Shown piece after piece: positions 1 through 6,232 of a DNA stretch of 30,320 nucleotides. Origin of the DNA: JBBQTQ01 sp038213135 (GTDB taxonomy: Bacteria > Actinomycetota > Thermoleophilia > Gaiellales > Gaiellaceae); the NCBI GenBank assembly GCA_038213135.1, contig JBBQTQ010000027.1, forward strand, positions 1-30,320, read 5' to 3'. Within the stretch, counting starts at the first letter, position 1. The number at the start of each line of letters is the position of its first letter. The translations under genes were made by a program, and so were the position numbers. The notes below the pieces were generated by a model, which did no database searches, was not told the DNA's origin, and was given only the letters and a program-made list of their open reading frames with translations.

Positions 1-430
1 GGTCGCCATGCGGTGGATAGAGATGGAAGTCCTTGCCTCGCGCGTACCAGGCGACAGGTGTCTGCAGGGCGACCGCCACCTTGTGCCTGGCCGCGATCGT
101 CAGCGTCGCCGGGACGTTCAGGCGCAGCCCCTCCGGCGCGAGCTGGACGCCGCCAACGAGCCCCCTCCGGAACGGGAGACCCCCGATGCCCGCGACCGGC
201 GTGAGCGTGATCCTGACGTCGGCGGTGAGAGCGTCCTTCGGGATCGCGAGGGTGAAGGTCGCTTTCGACGTCCCGACGGAGACAGAGCCGCCCGCAGCTC
301 CGATCGTCTTCGCTGCTGCGCCACCCGCGAGCCGCACCGTGACGTTGCGCGGCCCCCCCTTTGCACTCGCGTCGCCCGCGAAAATCGAGGCAAGCAGGAG
401 CACCAGCACGATGCGCGACCCCTTACGCAC
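1..430 (-). CDS. Secreted ZU5-like domain protein (N-terminal part, cut by window edge)
   Basis: Reading leftwards from a GTG at 430, the frame stays open to the window edge (at least 143 codons). Residues 1-23 form a signal peptide: basic VRKGSR start, hydrophobic IVLVLLLASIFAG core and an Ala-rich cleavage region. The mature part has a Gly-Gly-x-Val-Ser-Val stretch, then IPKDAL and ITLTPV, the pattern of ZU5-like domains found in extracellular bacterial proteins. Such domains are structural; no enzymatic role can be given. The start is supported by a TATTCT box ending 7 nt upstream with no ribosome binding site, so the mRNA is probably leaderless. It is divergent from paaA. Plus-strand frames over the same region lack any recognisable protein. 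The C-terminus lies outside the window, so further domains are unknown. Confidence 0.72.
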   Translation of the reverse strand, partial: MRKGSRIVLVLLLASIFAGDASAKGGPRNVTVRLAGGAAAKTIGAAGGSVSVGTSKATFTLAIPKDALTADVRITLTPVAGIGGLPFRRGLVGGVQLAPEGLRLNVPATLTIAARHKVAVALQTPVAWYARGKDFHLYPPHGD

Positions 431-437
431 GTGCCCG

Positions 438-443
438 AGAATA
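438..443 (-). promoter_or_regulatory. -10 box TATTCT of a probable leaderless transcript
   Basis: TATTCT on the minus strand ends 7 nt before the GTG at 430. No purine-rich ribosome binding site lies between, which fits a TAnnnT -10 element with transcription starting at the initiation codon. Confidence 0.5.
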
Positions 444-480
444 CCGTGACCGCCGCTAGCGTTCAAGGGGGCGGATCGGT

Positions 481-500
481 ACCCTAACGATCGTTAGGGT
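481..500. promoter_or_regulatory. 20-bp perfect palindrome, probable PaaR (TetR family) operator
   Basis: Bases 481-500 are a perfect palindrome with core CTAACGATCGTTAG. This fits the consensus CNAACGNNCGTTNG described for the TetR-family repressor PaaR of Thermus thermophilus, whose ligand is phenylacetyl-CoA. The site ends 16 nt before the paaA start codon and covers the likely -10 box, so a bound repressor would block RNA polymerase. No TetR gene is present in the window, so the regulator must be encoded elsewhere. The assignment rests on the consensus match and on the gene downstream. Confidence 0.75.
495..500 (+). promoter_or_regulatory. Probable paaA -10 box TAGGGT inside the operator
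   Basis: TAGGGT fits TAnnnT and forms the right arm of the palindrome. Transcription would start near 507, leaving a leader of about 10 nt that carries the purine-rich AGGGGG ribosome binding site at 506-511. No clear -35 hexamer is visible. The same hexamer precedes paaG on the minus strand (6103-6108). Confidence 0.45.
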
Positions 501-516
501 CGAGCAGGGGGCGCCG

Positions 517-1413
517 ATGAGAAACGAACAGGACTTCCTCGAATACGTGCAGTCCGGAGGCCAGGTCGAGGTCGAGGACTGGATGCCCGACGAGTACCGG
601 GCCAAGCTGATCAAGTTCATCGAGATGCACGGCAACTCGGAGCTGATGGGCGTGCTGCCCGAGCGCGAGTGGATCCTCCGCGCGCCGACGCTCCAGCGCA
701 AGCTCGCATTGACGGCGAAGGTGCAGGACGAGGTCGGCCACTCTCAGCTGATCTACCGAGTCGTCGAGGATCTCGGGAAGCCGCGCGAGGCCTGCCTCGA
801 GGACCTGATCTCCGGCAAGTCCAAGTTCCACAACGTGTTCCACTACCCGACGAAAACCTGGGGCGACGTCGGGGTGATCGCGTGGCTCGTCGACGCGGCG
901 GCGATCATCTCCCAGAAGGCGCTGCTCAAGTGCTCGTACGCGCCGTACGCGCGGATCATGAAGAAGATCTGCTGGGAGGAGTCGTTCCACATCCTCCACG
1001 GCCGCGACGTGATCCTGACGCTGATGCTCGGCACCGATGGCCAGCGCGAGCTCGTCCAGGAGGCGCTGAACCGCTGGTGGGGGCCGCTGATGCAGTTCCA
1101 CGGCAACCCGATCCCGGCCGAGGAGGATCCGGTCGTGCAGTGGCGGATCAAGACGCAGGGCAACGAGGAGGCTCGGCAGCAGTTCCTCGACGGCTACGTC
1201 CCGCAGATCTGGGAGCTCGGCCTGACCGTGCCCGACCCGAAGCTGCGCAAGCGCGACGACGGCGTCTGGGAGTACAGCGAGCCCGACTGGGAGGAGCTGC
1301 GCTCGGTCGTGACCGGTCACGGCCCGAAGACCGCGGAGCGACTCGACTTCCGGCGGCTGACGCGCGACGAGACCGAGTGGGTTCGCCGCGCGGTGCTCGC
1401 CGAAGCCGCATGA
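517..1413 (+). CDS. paaA: 1,2-phenylacetyl-CoA epoxidase, catalytic subunit PaaA
   Basis: PaaA is the diiron oxygenase subunit that turns phenylacetyl-CoA into its ring-1,2-epoxide, using O2 and electrons from a reductase. The protein has 298 residues (E. coli PaaA about 309). Ferritin-like diiron ligands are visible: Glu42, the first Glu-x-x-His at E72-H75 (DEVGH), Asp126, and the second at E155-H158 (EESFH). The ATG at 517 is preceded by AGGGGG with good spacing. It is the first gene of paaABCD; its TGA overlaps the paaB ATG by 4 bp. Expression is probably controlled by the palindrome at 481-500. All key residues are present and the family call is secure. Confidence 0.96.
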   Translation: MRNEQDFLEYVQSGGQVEVEDWMPDEYRAKLIKFIEMHGNSELMGVLPEREWILRAPTLQRKLALTAKVQDEVGHSQLIYRVVEDLGKPREACLEDLISGKSKFHNVFHYPTKTWGDVGVIAWLVDAAAIISQKALLKCSYAPYARIMKKICWEESFHILHGRDVILTLMLGTDGQRELVQEALNRWWGPLMQFHGNPIPAEEDPVVQWRIKTQGNEEARQQFLDGYVPQIWELGLTVPDPKLRKRDDGVWEYSEPDWEELRSVVTGHGPKTAERLDFRRLTRDETEWVRRAVLAEAA

Positions 1414-1694
1414 TCTGGGAGGTCTTCCGCCAGGAGCGGAAGGGCCAGGCGTTCGAGCACGCGGGCTCGGTCGCGGCGCCCGGCGAGGCGTTCGCGCACG
1501 CCTATGCCCACGAGCAGTACGGTCGTCGTGGCGAGAGCGTCGCGCTCTGGATCGTCCCGCGTGACGCGGTTCGCGAGGTCGAGGACTTCGTCGACGAGCT
1601 CGGCAAGAACTACCACCGCGTCGACGGCTACTCGCTCAAGGGGAAGCTGAAGGAGGCCCGTGAACGAGCGGGAACTGCTGCTCCAGATCGCTGA
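1410..1694 (+). CDS. paaB: Phenylacetyl-CoA epoxidase subunit PaaB
   Basis: A 94-residue protein matching PaaB in size (about 95 in E. coli) and pattern: it begins MIWEVFRQERKG, followed by a conserved His-Ala-Gly-Ser segment and a Trp-Ile-Val-Pro stretch. In the known complex PaaB is a small non-catalytic subunit that bridges PaaAC heterodimers. It starts in the ATGA overlap with paaA and its 3' end overlaps paaC by 35 bp, so translation of the three genes is probably coupled. Nothing looks broken. Confidence 0.93.
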   Translation: MIWEVFRQERKGQAFEHAGSVAAPGEAFAHAYAHEQYGRRGESVALWIVPRDAVREVEDFVDELGKNYHRVDGYSLKGKLKEARERAGTAAPDR

Positions 1695-2283
1695 CGACGA
1701 GCTCGTCCTCGGCTGGCGCAACTCCGAATGGACGGGGATCGCGCCGCTGCTCGAGGAGGACGTTGCCTTCTCGTCGATCGCGCAGAACGAGATCGGCCAC
1801 GCGCGGGCGCTCTACCAGTTGCTGGCCGACAACGCGGACGCGCTCGCGTTCGACCGGGCGCCCTCGGAGTACCTCTGCGCGCCCTTAGTGCAGCTGCGCT
1901 TCGTGCCCGACTGGGCGCGGACGATCGCGCGCCACTGGCTCTACGAGACCGCAGACGAGCTGCGGATCACGCGTCTGAAGGAGGCGTCCGATCCGGCCGT
2001 CGCCGGCCTCGCCGCCAAGATCGACCGCGAGGAGGCCTACCACCGGCTGCACGCCCAGATGTGGGCCGAGCGGCTCGCGGGCGAGGCGCGACTCCAGGAC
2101 GCGATCGCGGAGCTCTGGCCCTGCGCGCTCGGTGTCCTCGACGAGTCGCTCCGGCCGGCGCTCGCCGAGCGGGTCGGACGCGAGGAGGTCGAGCCGGTCG
2201 AGCGCTCGCTCTCGCCGGAATGGGAGCCGCTCTGGGAGGAGATGACCGAGGTGCGGCGCTCGGTGCCAGGCGCCGCATGGTGA
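1660..2283 (+). CDS. paaC: Phenylacetyl-CoA epoxidase structural subunit PaaC
   Basis: PaaC is the partner of PaaA in the epoxidase core. The product has 207 residues, shorter than E. coli PaaC (about 248). The chosen GTG follows AGGAGG (1651-1656) by only 3 nt, but the N-terminal ADDELVLGWR aligns with the usual PaaC start, which supports it. The fold is ferritin-like. Two Glu-x-x-His motifs are intact, E44-H47 (NEIGH) and E125-H128 (EEAYH). In E. coli PaaC, as I recall it, the first is degenerate because that subunit does not bind iron. The gene overlaps paaB by 35 bp and paaD by 7 bp. Confidence 0.9.
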   Translation: MNERELLLQIADDELVLGWRNSEWTGIAPLLEEDVAFSSIAQNEIGHARALYQLLADNADALAFDRAPSEYLCAPLVQLRFVPDWARTIARHWLYETADELRITRLKEASDPAVAGLAAKIDREEAYHRLHAQMWAERLAGEARLQDAIAELWPCALGVLDESLRPALAERVGREEVEPVERSLSPEWEPLWEEMTEVRRSVPGAAW

Positions 2284-2762
2284 CCGAGGCCGAGGTCTGG
2301 GAGGCGCTCGGGGAACTCGCCGACCCCGAGATCCCGGTGATCTCGCTCGTCGACCTCGGCGTCGTCCGCGACGTGCAGGTCGAGGGCAGGCGCGTCCACG
2401 TCGAGTTCACGCCGACCTTCCTCGGCTGCCCCGCGTTAGAGGTGATGTGCTCCCAGATGGAGGAGCGAATCGAGTCGCTCGGCGCCGAGGCGGACGTCGA
2501 GGTGATCAGCGACGACTCGTGGTCGACGGACAAGATCACGCCCGCCGGCCGCGAGAAGCTGCGCGAGGCCGGCTTCGCGCCGCCCCCGCCTCGCGAGCCC
2601 GGCGGCCCGCAGCTCCTCCAGCTCCAAAAGGCGATCCACCGCTGCCCGTACTGCGGCTCGACCGACACCGCGCTCGAGAACCTCTTCGGCCCGACGCCGT
2701 GCCGCTCGCTGCGCTACTGCCGCAGTTGCCGCCAGCCGTTCGAGCAGTTCAAGACGATCTAG
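2277..2762 (+). CDS. paaD: PaaD, epoxidase maturation protein (DUF59 plus zinc ribbon)
   Basis: 161 residues, as in E. coli PaaD (about 165). The N-terminal half is a MIP18/DUF59 domain with DPEIPVISLVDLG and the TFLGCPALEVM segment containing the conserved Cys. The C-terminal part is a zinc ribbon with CPYCGSTD and a second YCRSCRQPF cysteine pair. PaaD is needed for an active epoxidase, probably through metal or Fe-S cluster maturation. It starts at the ATG at 2277, overlapping the end of paaC by 7 bp, and is the last gene of the operon. No paaE reductase follows; the next gene is convergent. Confidence 0.93.
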   Translation: MVTEAEVWEALGELADPEIPVISLVDLGVVRDVQVEGRRVHVEFTPTFLGCPALEVMCSQMEERIESLGAEADVEVISDDSWSTDKITPAGREKLREAGFAPPPPREPGGPQLLQLQKAIHRCPYCGSTDTALENLFGPTPCRSLRYCRSCRQPFEQFKTI

Positions 2763-3193
2763 CGTGCCGTTGGTCGTTTGCGGGGCGGCCGCCTACTGCG
2801 GCAGTTCGGTGAATGCCGGCGCCGTGTATGCGCGCCCAGCACGCCGCCGATCGCGAGCACCTGCGCCGAGCTCTCCCGCGTCAGGAGCTGACGGGTCTGG
2901 CCCGGGCCGCAGCGGACCATCACGCCCGGCTCGACCAACACCTCCTCGCCGTCGAGTCGCAGAATCGCCGAGCCCTCCAGCCCGAGGTAGACCTCCTCCT
3001 GACCGTCGTTGGCCATCGCGGCACGCTCTCCGGTCATTCCCTCGTGCGAGTGCTCGGGGCCCTCCCATCCGGGGGGCAGGTCCAGCAACTGTAGGCCGAA
3101 GGAACTCACACCAAGAGAGGCCCGCGCGAGGACGAAGGCGCCTCCGAACGTCCTCTCCATCTCATCGACCCGCTTCACCGTTACGTCTGACAC
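2759..3193 (-). CDS. Cupin-domain protein, C-terminus apparently frameshifted
   Basis: A small single-domain cupin starting at the GTG at 3193, with GGGGAGG 7 nt upstream. Motif 1 is recognisable (PEHSHEG, then DGQEEVYLGLEG) and motif 2 follows (PGVMVRCGPG). After the GGVLG segment the open frame becomes an Arg-rich tail ending at 2759. A different frame over the same bases reads AYTAPAFTELPQ and stops at 2793. As I remember this cupin family, it ends in just such a GGVxGxxYxxPxFTEL sequence. A one-base deletion near 2825-2832 (real or a sequencing error) would explain this, giving a true end at 2793 and removing the overlap with the paaD stop. Function is unknown; small cupins of this type often act as binding or regulatory proteins. 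Confidence 0.75.
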   Translation of the reverse strand: MSDVTVKRVDEMERTFGGAFVLARASLGVSSFGLQLLDLPPGWEGPEHSHEGMTGERAAMANDGQEEVYLGLEGSAILRLDGEEVLVEPGVMVRCGPGQTRQLLTRESSAQVLAIGGVLGAHTRRRHSPNCRSRRPPRKRPTAR

Positions 3194-3219
3194 GCTCGAC
3201 CTCCCCTACGGTTGCTCGT

Positions 3220-3523
3220 ATGAGCGGCCTGCCCGGCCTCACCGCACTCGCTGGCGCGATCCTATTTCTACTGGCGAGCTGAGAGCGGCGCTCTACCGGG
3301 CTCGAGGTCGCTTGCGGGACGTGACCATCGGCGTGCCGCGGTCGCGTTCGAGCAGCAGGCAGTCCCGCTGCTCCAGCGGGCGAGCCGGATCGCGCGCTCG
3401 GGCTCGCCCGCGGCGATCCCGGCGATCGACCAGCTCCGTGTCCAGGTCGGCGAGCGTGCGGCGCGCGAGACGCAGCTCGAGCGCGCGCTCGGCATGAGCC
3501 GTTGCGCTGCGTCCGATCAGTAG
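3220..3523 (+). pseudogene. Frameshifted lipoprotein, paralogue of the next gene
   Basis: The ATG at 3220 opens a signal peptide, MSGLPGLTALAGAILFLLAS, and then hits TGA exactly where the lipobox Cys codon (TGC) is expected. From 3281 a second frame reads ESGALPGSRSLAG and continues to FEQQAVPLLQRA and ERALGMSRCAASDQ, stopping at TAG 3521-3523. A two-base loss after LLAS would join them into a lipoprotein of about 100 residues with lipobox L-A-S-C. The C-terminal GMSRCA resembles GLTECA of the neighbouring lipoprotein, so they look like tandem paralogues. TACGGT at 3207-3212 ends 7 nt before the ATG. It may be a real pseudogene or a sequence error. Confidence 0.6.
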
Positions 3524-3526
3524 GCT
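3521..3526 (+). promoter_or_regulatory. -10 box TAGGCT, made from an upstream stop codon
   Basis: TAGGCT contains the TAG stop of the preceding frameshifted gene and ends 7 nt before the GTG at 3534. No ribosome binding site is visible, so a leaderless mRNA is likely. The same hexamer occurs at 18387 and 19827 with the same spacing to a start codon. Confidence 0.45.
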
Positions 3527-3533
3527 GCCGGTC

Positions 3534-3965
3534 GTGCGCGCGATCAGGTTCGTCCCGGTGCTCGGCGCGGTCGCCGCGATCGCGGGCTGCGGAGGCTCGT
3601 CAGGCCTTTCGCACGACGAGTACCTGAAGCAGGCGAACGCGCTCTGCGCGGACTACAACACCCGGCTCGCGGCGCTCGGGAGTCCGAAGGCGGTCACGCA
3701 GTTCCCCGCGTTCGCAACGAAGCTGCTCCCGATCGCCCAGGACGACATCGGCAAGTTCAAGGCGCTGAAGCCGCCGAAGCCGGATGCCGCCGCGCACGAT
3801 GCCTACGGCAAGCAGGGGGACAAGCTGATCGCAGCGCTCAAGGATCTGATCGCCGCCGGGAAGGACGTCCCGGCCATCGAGCGGGTCATCGCGCGCGAGA
3901 GCGGCGAGAGCGCGCGCTCACGGCAGATCGCGACACAGGCCGGCCTCACCGAGTGCGCGAAGTGA
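3534..3965 (+). CDS. Putative lipoprotein of unknown function
   Basis: 143 residues. A short n-region (MRAIR) and hydrophobic stretch are followed by the lipobox I-A-G-C at residues 16-19 and a Gly/Ser-rich linker, as in a membrane-anchored exported lipoprotein. The mature part is helical and rich in Ala and Lys (DEYLKQANALCADYN, KFKALKPPKPDAAAHD). It has two further Cys, one in ALCADYN and one in the C-terminal GLTECAK. I do not recognise a defined family. The GTG at 3534 follows a TAGGCT box by 7 nt. The gene is probably a tandem duplicate of the broken gene upstream and overlaps the convergent GNAT gene by 20 bp. Confidence 0.8.
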   Translation: MRAIRFVPVLGAVAAIAGCGGSSGLSHDEYLKQANALCADYNTRLAALGSPKAVTQFPAFATKLLPIAQDDIGKFKALKPPKPDAAAHDAYGKQGDKLIAALKDLIAAGKDVPAIERVIARESGESARSRQIATQAGLTECAK

Positions 3966-4392
3966 GGTCGAGCTCGAGGTAGCGCGTGCCGGCGACCGGG
4001 TTGTGCCGGTACGGCTCGATCTCCCCGAACCCCAGCGACTCGTAGAGCCGGTGTGCCTCGGCCATCGACGGCACGGTGTCGAGACGCATCCGCCCGAAGC
4101 CGGCGGAGTGGGCGGCGGCGATCGCCGCTTCGGCGAGCTCGCGGCCGAGACCCGTTCCGCGCGCTGAGGCGCGGACGAAGAGCCGCTTCATCTCGCACAC
4201 GCCTTCGCCGAGGTCCCGGATTGCCACGCAACCCCGGCCGGGCGCGAGCAAAATAGTCCGGTAGACGGCGGCCGGGTCGGCAAGCTCGCGCTCGAAGTCC
4301 TGGAAGCCGAGGTCGAAGCCGAGACCCGCGGCGTACTCGCGGAAGAGCTCGCGTACCTCGTCGAGATCCGCAGGCCCGGCCTCGGCGATCAC
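3946..4392 (-). CDS. GNAT-family N-acetyltransferase
   Basis: 148 residues with the GNAT fold pattern: beta-4 EMKRLFVRASARGTGLG carries the acetyl-CoA pyrophosphate loop (R-G-T-G-L-G), and a C-terminal AHRLYESLGFGEIEPY matches motif B. It would transfer an acyl group from acyl-CoA to an amine; the substrate cannot be told from the sequence. The GTG start overlaps the stop of the racemase-family gene by 4 bp (GTGA), so it is the last gene of the paaG operon. Its 3' end overlaps the convergent lipoprotein gene by 20 bp. Confidence 0.88.
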   Translation of the reverse strand: MIAEAGPADLDEVRELFREYAAGLGFDLGFQDFERELADPAAVYRTILLAPGRGCVAIRDLGEGVCEMKRLFVRASARGTGLGRELAEAAIAAAHSAGFGRMRLDTVPSMAEAHRLYESLGFGEIEPYRHNPVAGTRYLELDLTSRTR

Positions 4393-5330
4393 CGCAGCAG
4401 GAAGCCGGTGCCGAGCTCGTCGTCCGGCTCGAGCACGAACTGGTGGAAACCCGTCAGGTGAGCGGAGCCCTCGACCTCGGTGATGACCGCCGGCACGCCG
4501 CTGAGCTCGGTCTCCTCCACGATCCGCGCCCGAAACTCGCTGCCGACGATGCTGCGGTGCAGGAGCTCGTCACCGACCCCGAGCCGGCCCTCGGCGTGGA
4601 GCAGCGCGAGCCTTGCCGAGGTGCCGCTGCCACACGGGGAGCGGTCGACCTCGCCGTCGGCAAAGACCGTCACGTTGCGCTGGACGAGCGGCGGGCCCCC
4701 CTCGTCCTGCCAGAAGATGACGCCGTAGATCCCGCGCAGCTCAGGCTCTTCCGGGTGGACGGGCTCCTCCGTCTCGGCCTTGATCCGGCGGCCGAGCTCG
4801 ATCAGGCGGGGCAGCTCCTCGGGAGCGACTCGCTCCTCCCGGCTCGCGTAGAAGGCGCCGCCGAAGGCGACGTTCTCGGCGTGGACGAACGCAGGCACGT
4901 TGCGAAAGCGAACGGAGCGCACTGTGTCACCCTCTACTCGCGCGACGGTCTCCAGGCGCCCGGAGGGAACGTCGACGACCACGCGGGTCTCGGGCCCCTG
5001 GGCCGCGATCACACCGCTCTCGATCGCCCAGGTGACGAGCGCGATCGTCCCGTGGCCGCACGCCGTCGAGTAGCCCTCGTTGTGGAAGAAGACGACGCCG
5101 AGGTCGGCGCCGCTGTTCTCGGGCTCGGTGACGAAGCAGCCGTACATGTCGGCGTGTCCGCGCGGCTCGTGGACGAGCAGCTGGCGGATCCGGTCGAGCC
5201 GCGCGTGCGCGTCGCGGCGCTTCTCCAGGATCGTGCGCCCGCGGAGAGCGGGCACCCCTCCGCTGACGATGCGGAACGGCTCGCCGCCGGTGTGGTAGTC
5301 GACGGCCGAGACCGAGAGGCGTTCGCTCAC
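4389..5330 (-). CDS. Proline racemase family enzyme (hydroxyproline epimerase or 3-hydroxyproline dehydratase)
   Basis: 313 residues from a GTG at 5330 that overlaps the paaG stop (GTGA). The start fits the usual N-terminus (VDYHTGGEPFRIV). Both catalytic cysteines of the family are present: Cys91 in the ACGHG motif and the second in DRSPCGSGTSAR. This Cys/Cys pair is typical of proline racemases and 4-hydroxyproline 2-epimerases. The HEPRGHADMYG and HNEGYST segments look more like the trans-3-hydroxyproline dehydratase branch, whose members usually have one Cys replaced. The substrate is therefore left open. Longer readings upstream of 5330 run through paaG and are not real. Confidence 0.88.
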   Translation of the reverse strand: MSERLSVSAVDYHTGGEPFRIVSGGVPALRGRTILEKRRDAHARLDRIRQLLVHEPRGHADMYGCFVTEPENSGADLGVVFFHNEGYSTACGHGTIALVTWAIESGVIAAQGPETRVVVDVPSGRLETVARVEGDTVRSVRFRNVPAFVHAENVAFGGAFYASREERVAPEELPRLIELGRRIKAETEEPVHPEEPELRGIYGVIFWQDEGGPPLVQRNVTVFADGEVDRSPCGSGTSARLALLHAEGRLGVGDELLHRSIVGSEFRARIVEETELSGVPAVITEVEGSAHLTGFHQFVLEPDDELGTGFLLR

Positions 5331-6094
5331 TGACCGCTGAAGCGAGCCGGGCGCTTCTCGAGGAACGCGTTCACGCCCTCGGTGAAGTCGGCCGTCTTCG
5401 TCGCCGCGGCCTGGAGCTGGGCCTCCAGCTCGAGCTGCTCCTCGAGCGTTGCGTGCTGGGCGTGGTCGAAGAGCCGCTTGGACATGCCGACTCCCTTGGT
5501 GGGCGCGGCAGCGCGGGCGGCCGCGAGCTCGGCCACGCGCGGCGCGAACGAGTCCGCGTCGACGACTTCCGAGACGAGGCCCCACATCTGCGCTTCTGCG
5601 GCGCTCAGCTTCCGGTTGGACGTCATCCACTCGAAGGCCCGAGCCGCCCCGAGCAGCCGCGCGATGAAGTACGAGCCGCCAGCGTCGGGAACCAGGCCGA
5701 TGCCGATGAACCCCGGCACGAAGCTCGCCGCGTCGGAGGCGATTCGAATGTCGCACACGCAGGCGAGCGAGAGACCCGCGCCCGCCGCGACGCCGTTCAC
5801 AGCGGCGATCACGGGCTTCTCGAGGGCGCGGATCGCCAGGACGTTCGGGTGGTAGTTGTCGCGGAGGGTGTCGCCGACGCGAGGCGCCTCGCTGAACTCC
5901 GTCAGGTCCTGGCCGACGCAGAAGCCGCGGCCCGCGCCGGTGATCACGACCGCGCGTACCTCCGGATCTTTCGCTTCCTTGAGACCCGCCCGCAGCCCCT
6001 GATGCATCGCCGTGTTGAGGGCATTCAGGACGTCCGGACGGTTCAGCGTCAGCGTCAGCACCCCGCCCTCGCGAGTCGTCTCGACCTCGGCCAT
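5327..6094 (-). CDS. paaG: PaaG, ring-1,2-epoxyphenylacetyl-CoA isomerase
   Basis: Crotonase-fold protein of 255 residues. PaaG isomerises the epoxide made by PaaABC to the seven-membered oxepin-CoA. Features matching E. coli PaaG are the oxyanion-hole segment GRGFCVGQDL, the NGVAAGAGLSLA loop, GLVPDAGG with the Asp typical of isomerases rather than the Glu of hydratases, and the end EGVNAFLEKR. The ATG at 6094 lies 8 nt after a minus-strand TAGGGT box (6103-6108), the same hexamer as at paaA. It heads an operon with the racemase-family gene and the GNAT. Its presence 3 kb from paaABCD supports the pathway assignment. Confidence 0.88.
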   Translation of the reverse strand: MAEVETTREGGVLTLTLNRPDVLNALNTAMHQGLRAGLKEAKDPEVRAVVITGAGRGFCVGQDLTEFSEAPRVGDTLRDNYHPNVLAIRALEKPVIAAVNGVAAGAGLSLACVCDIRIASDAASFVPGFIGIGLVPDAGGSYFIARLLGAARAFEWMTSNRKLSAAEAQMWGLVSEVVDADSFAPRVAELAAARAAAPTKGVGMSKRLFDHAQHATLEEQLELEAQLQAAATKTADFTEGVNAFLEKRPARFSGQ

Positions 6095-6130
6095 GGCGCC
6101 GGACCCTAAGGCATCTAAGCTTGGCCGGCG

Positions 6131-6232
6131 ATGCGCAGGCGATTCGAGCGATTGATCCTCGGCACGATCATGGGCGTCGTCGCCTTCGTGCTCGAGCGAC
6201 GTGTCGTGAGGGCGCTCCGCAAGAAGAGCTAG
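6131..6232 (+). CDS. 33-residue single-span membrane peptide
   Basis: ATG at 6131 to TAG at 6230-6232 encodes a basic N-terminus (MRRRFERL), a hydrophobic stretch (ILGTIMGVVAFVL) and a basic tail (RRVVRALRKKS). It looks like a small membrane-associated protein with Arg/Lys at both ends. A TAAGCT box (6116-6121) ends 9 nt upstream. Its TAG shares the CTAG at 6229-6232 with the stop of the convergent ABC1 kinase gene. I know no family for it; function unknown. Confidence 0.55.
   Translation: MRRRFERLILGTIMGVVAFVLERRVVRALRKKS

Noticed and set aside
5331..5756. Upstream extension of the racemase-family gene
   Set aside because: Lies within paaG in another frame; the GTGA overlap at 5327-5330 is the natural start.
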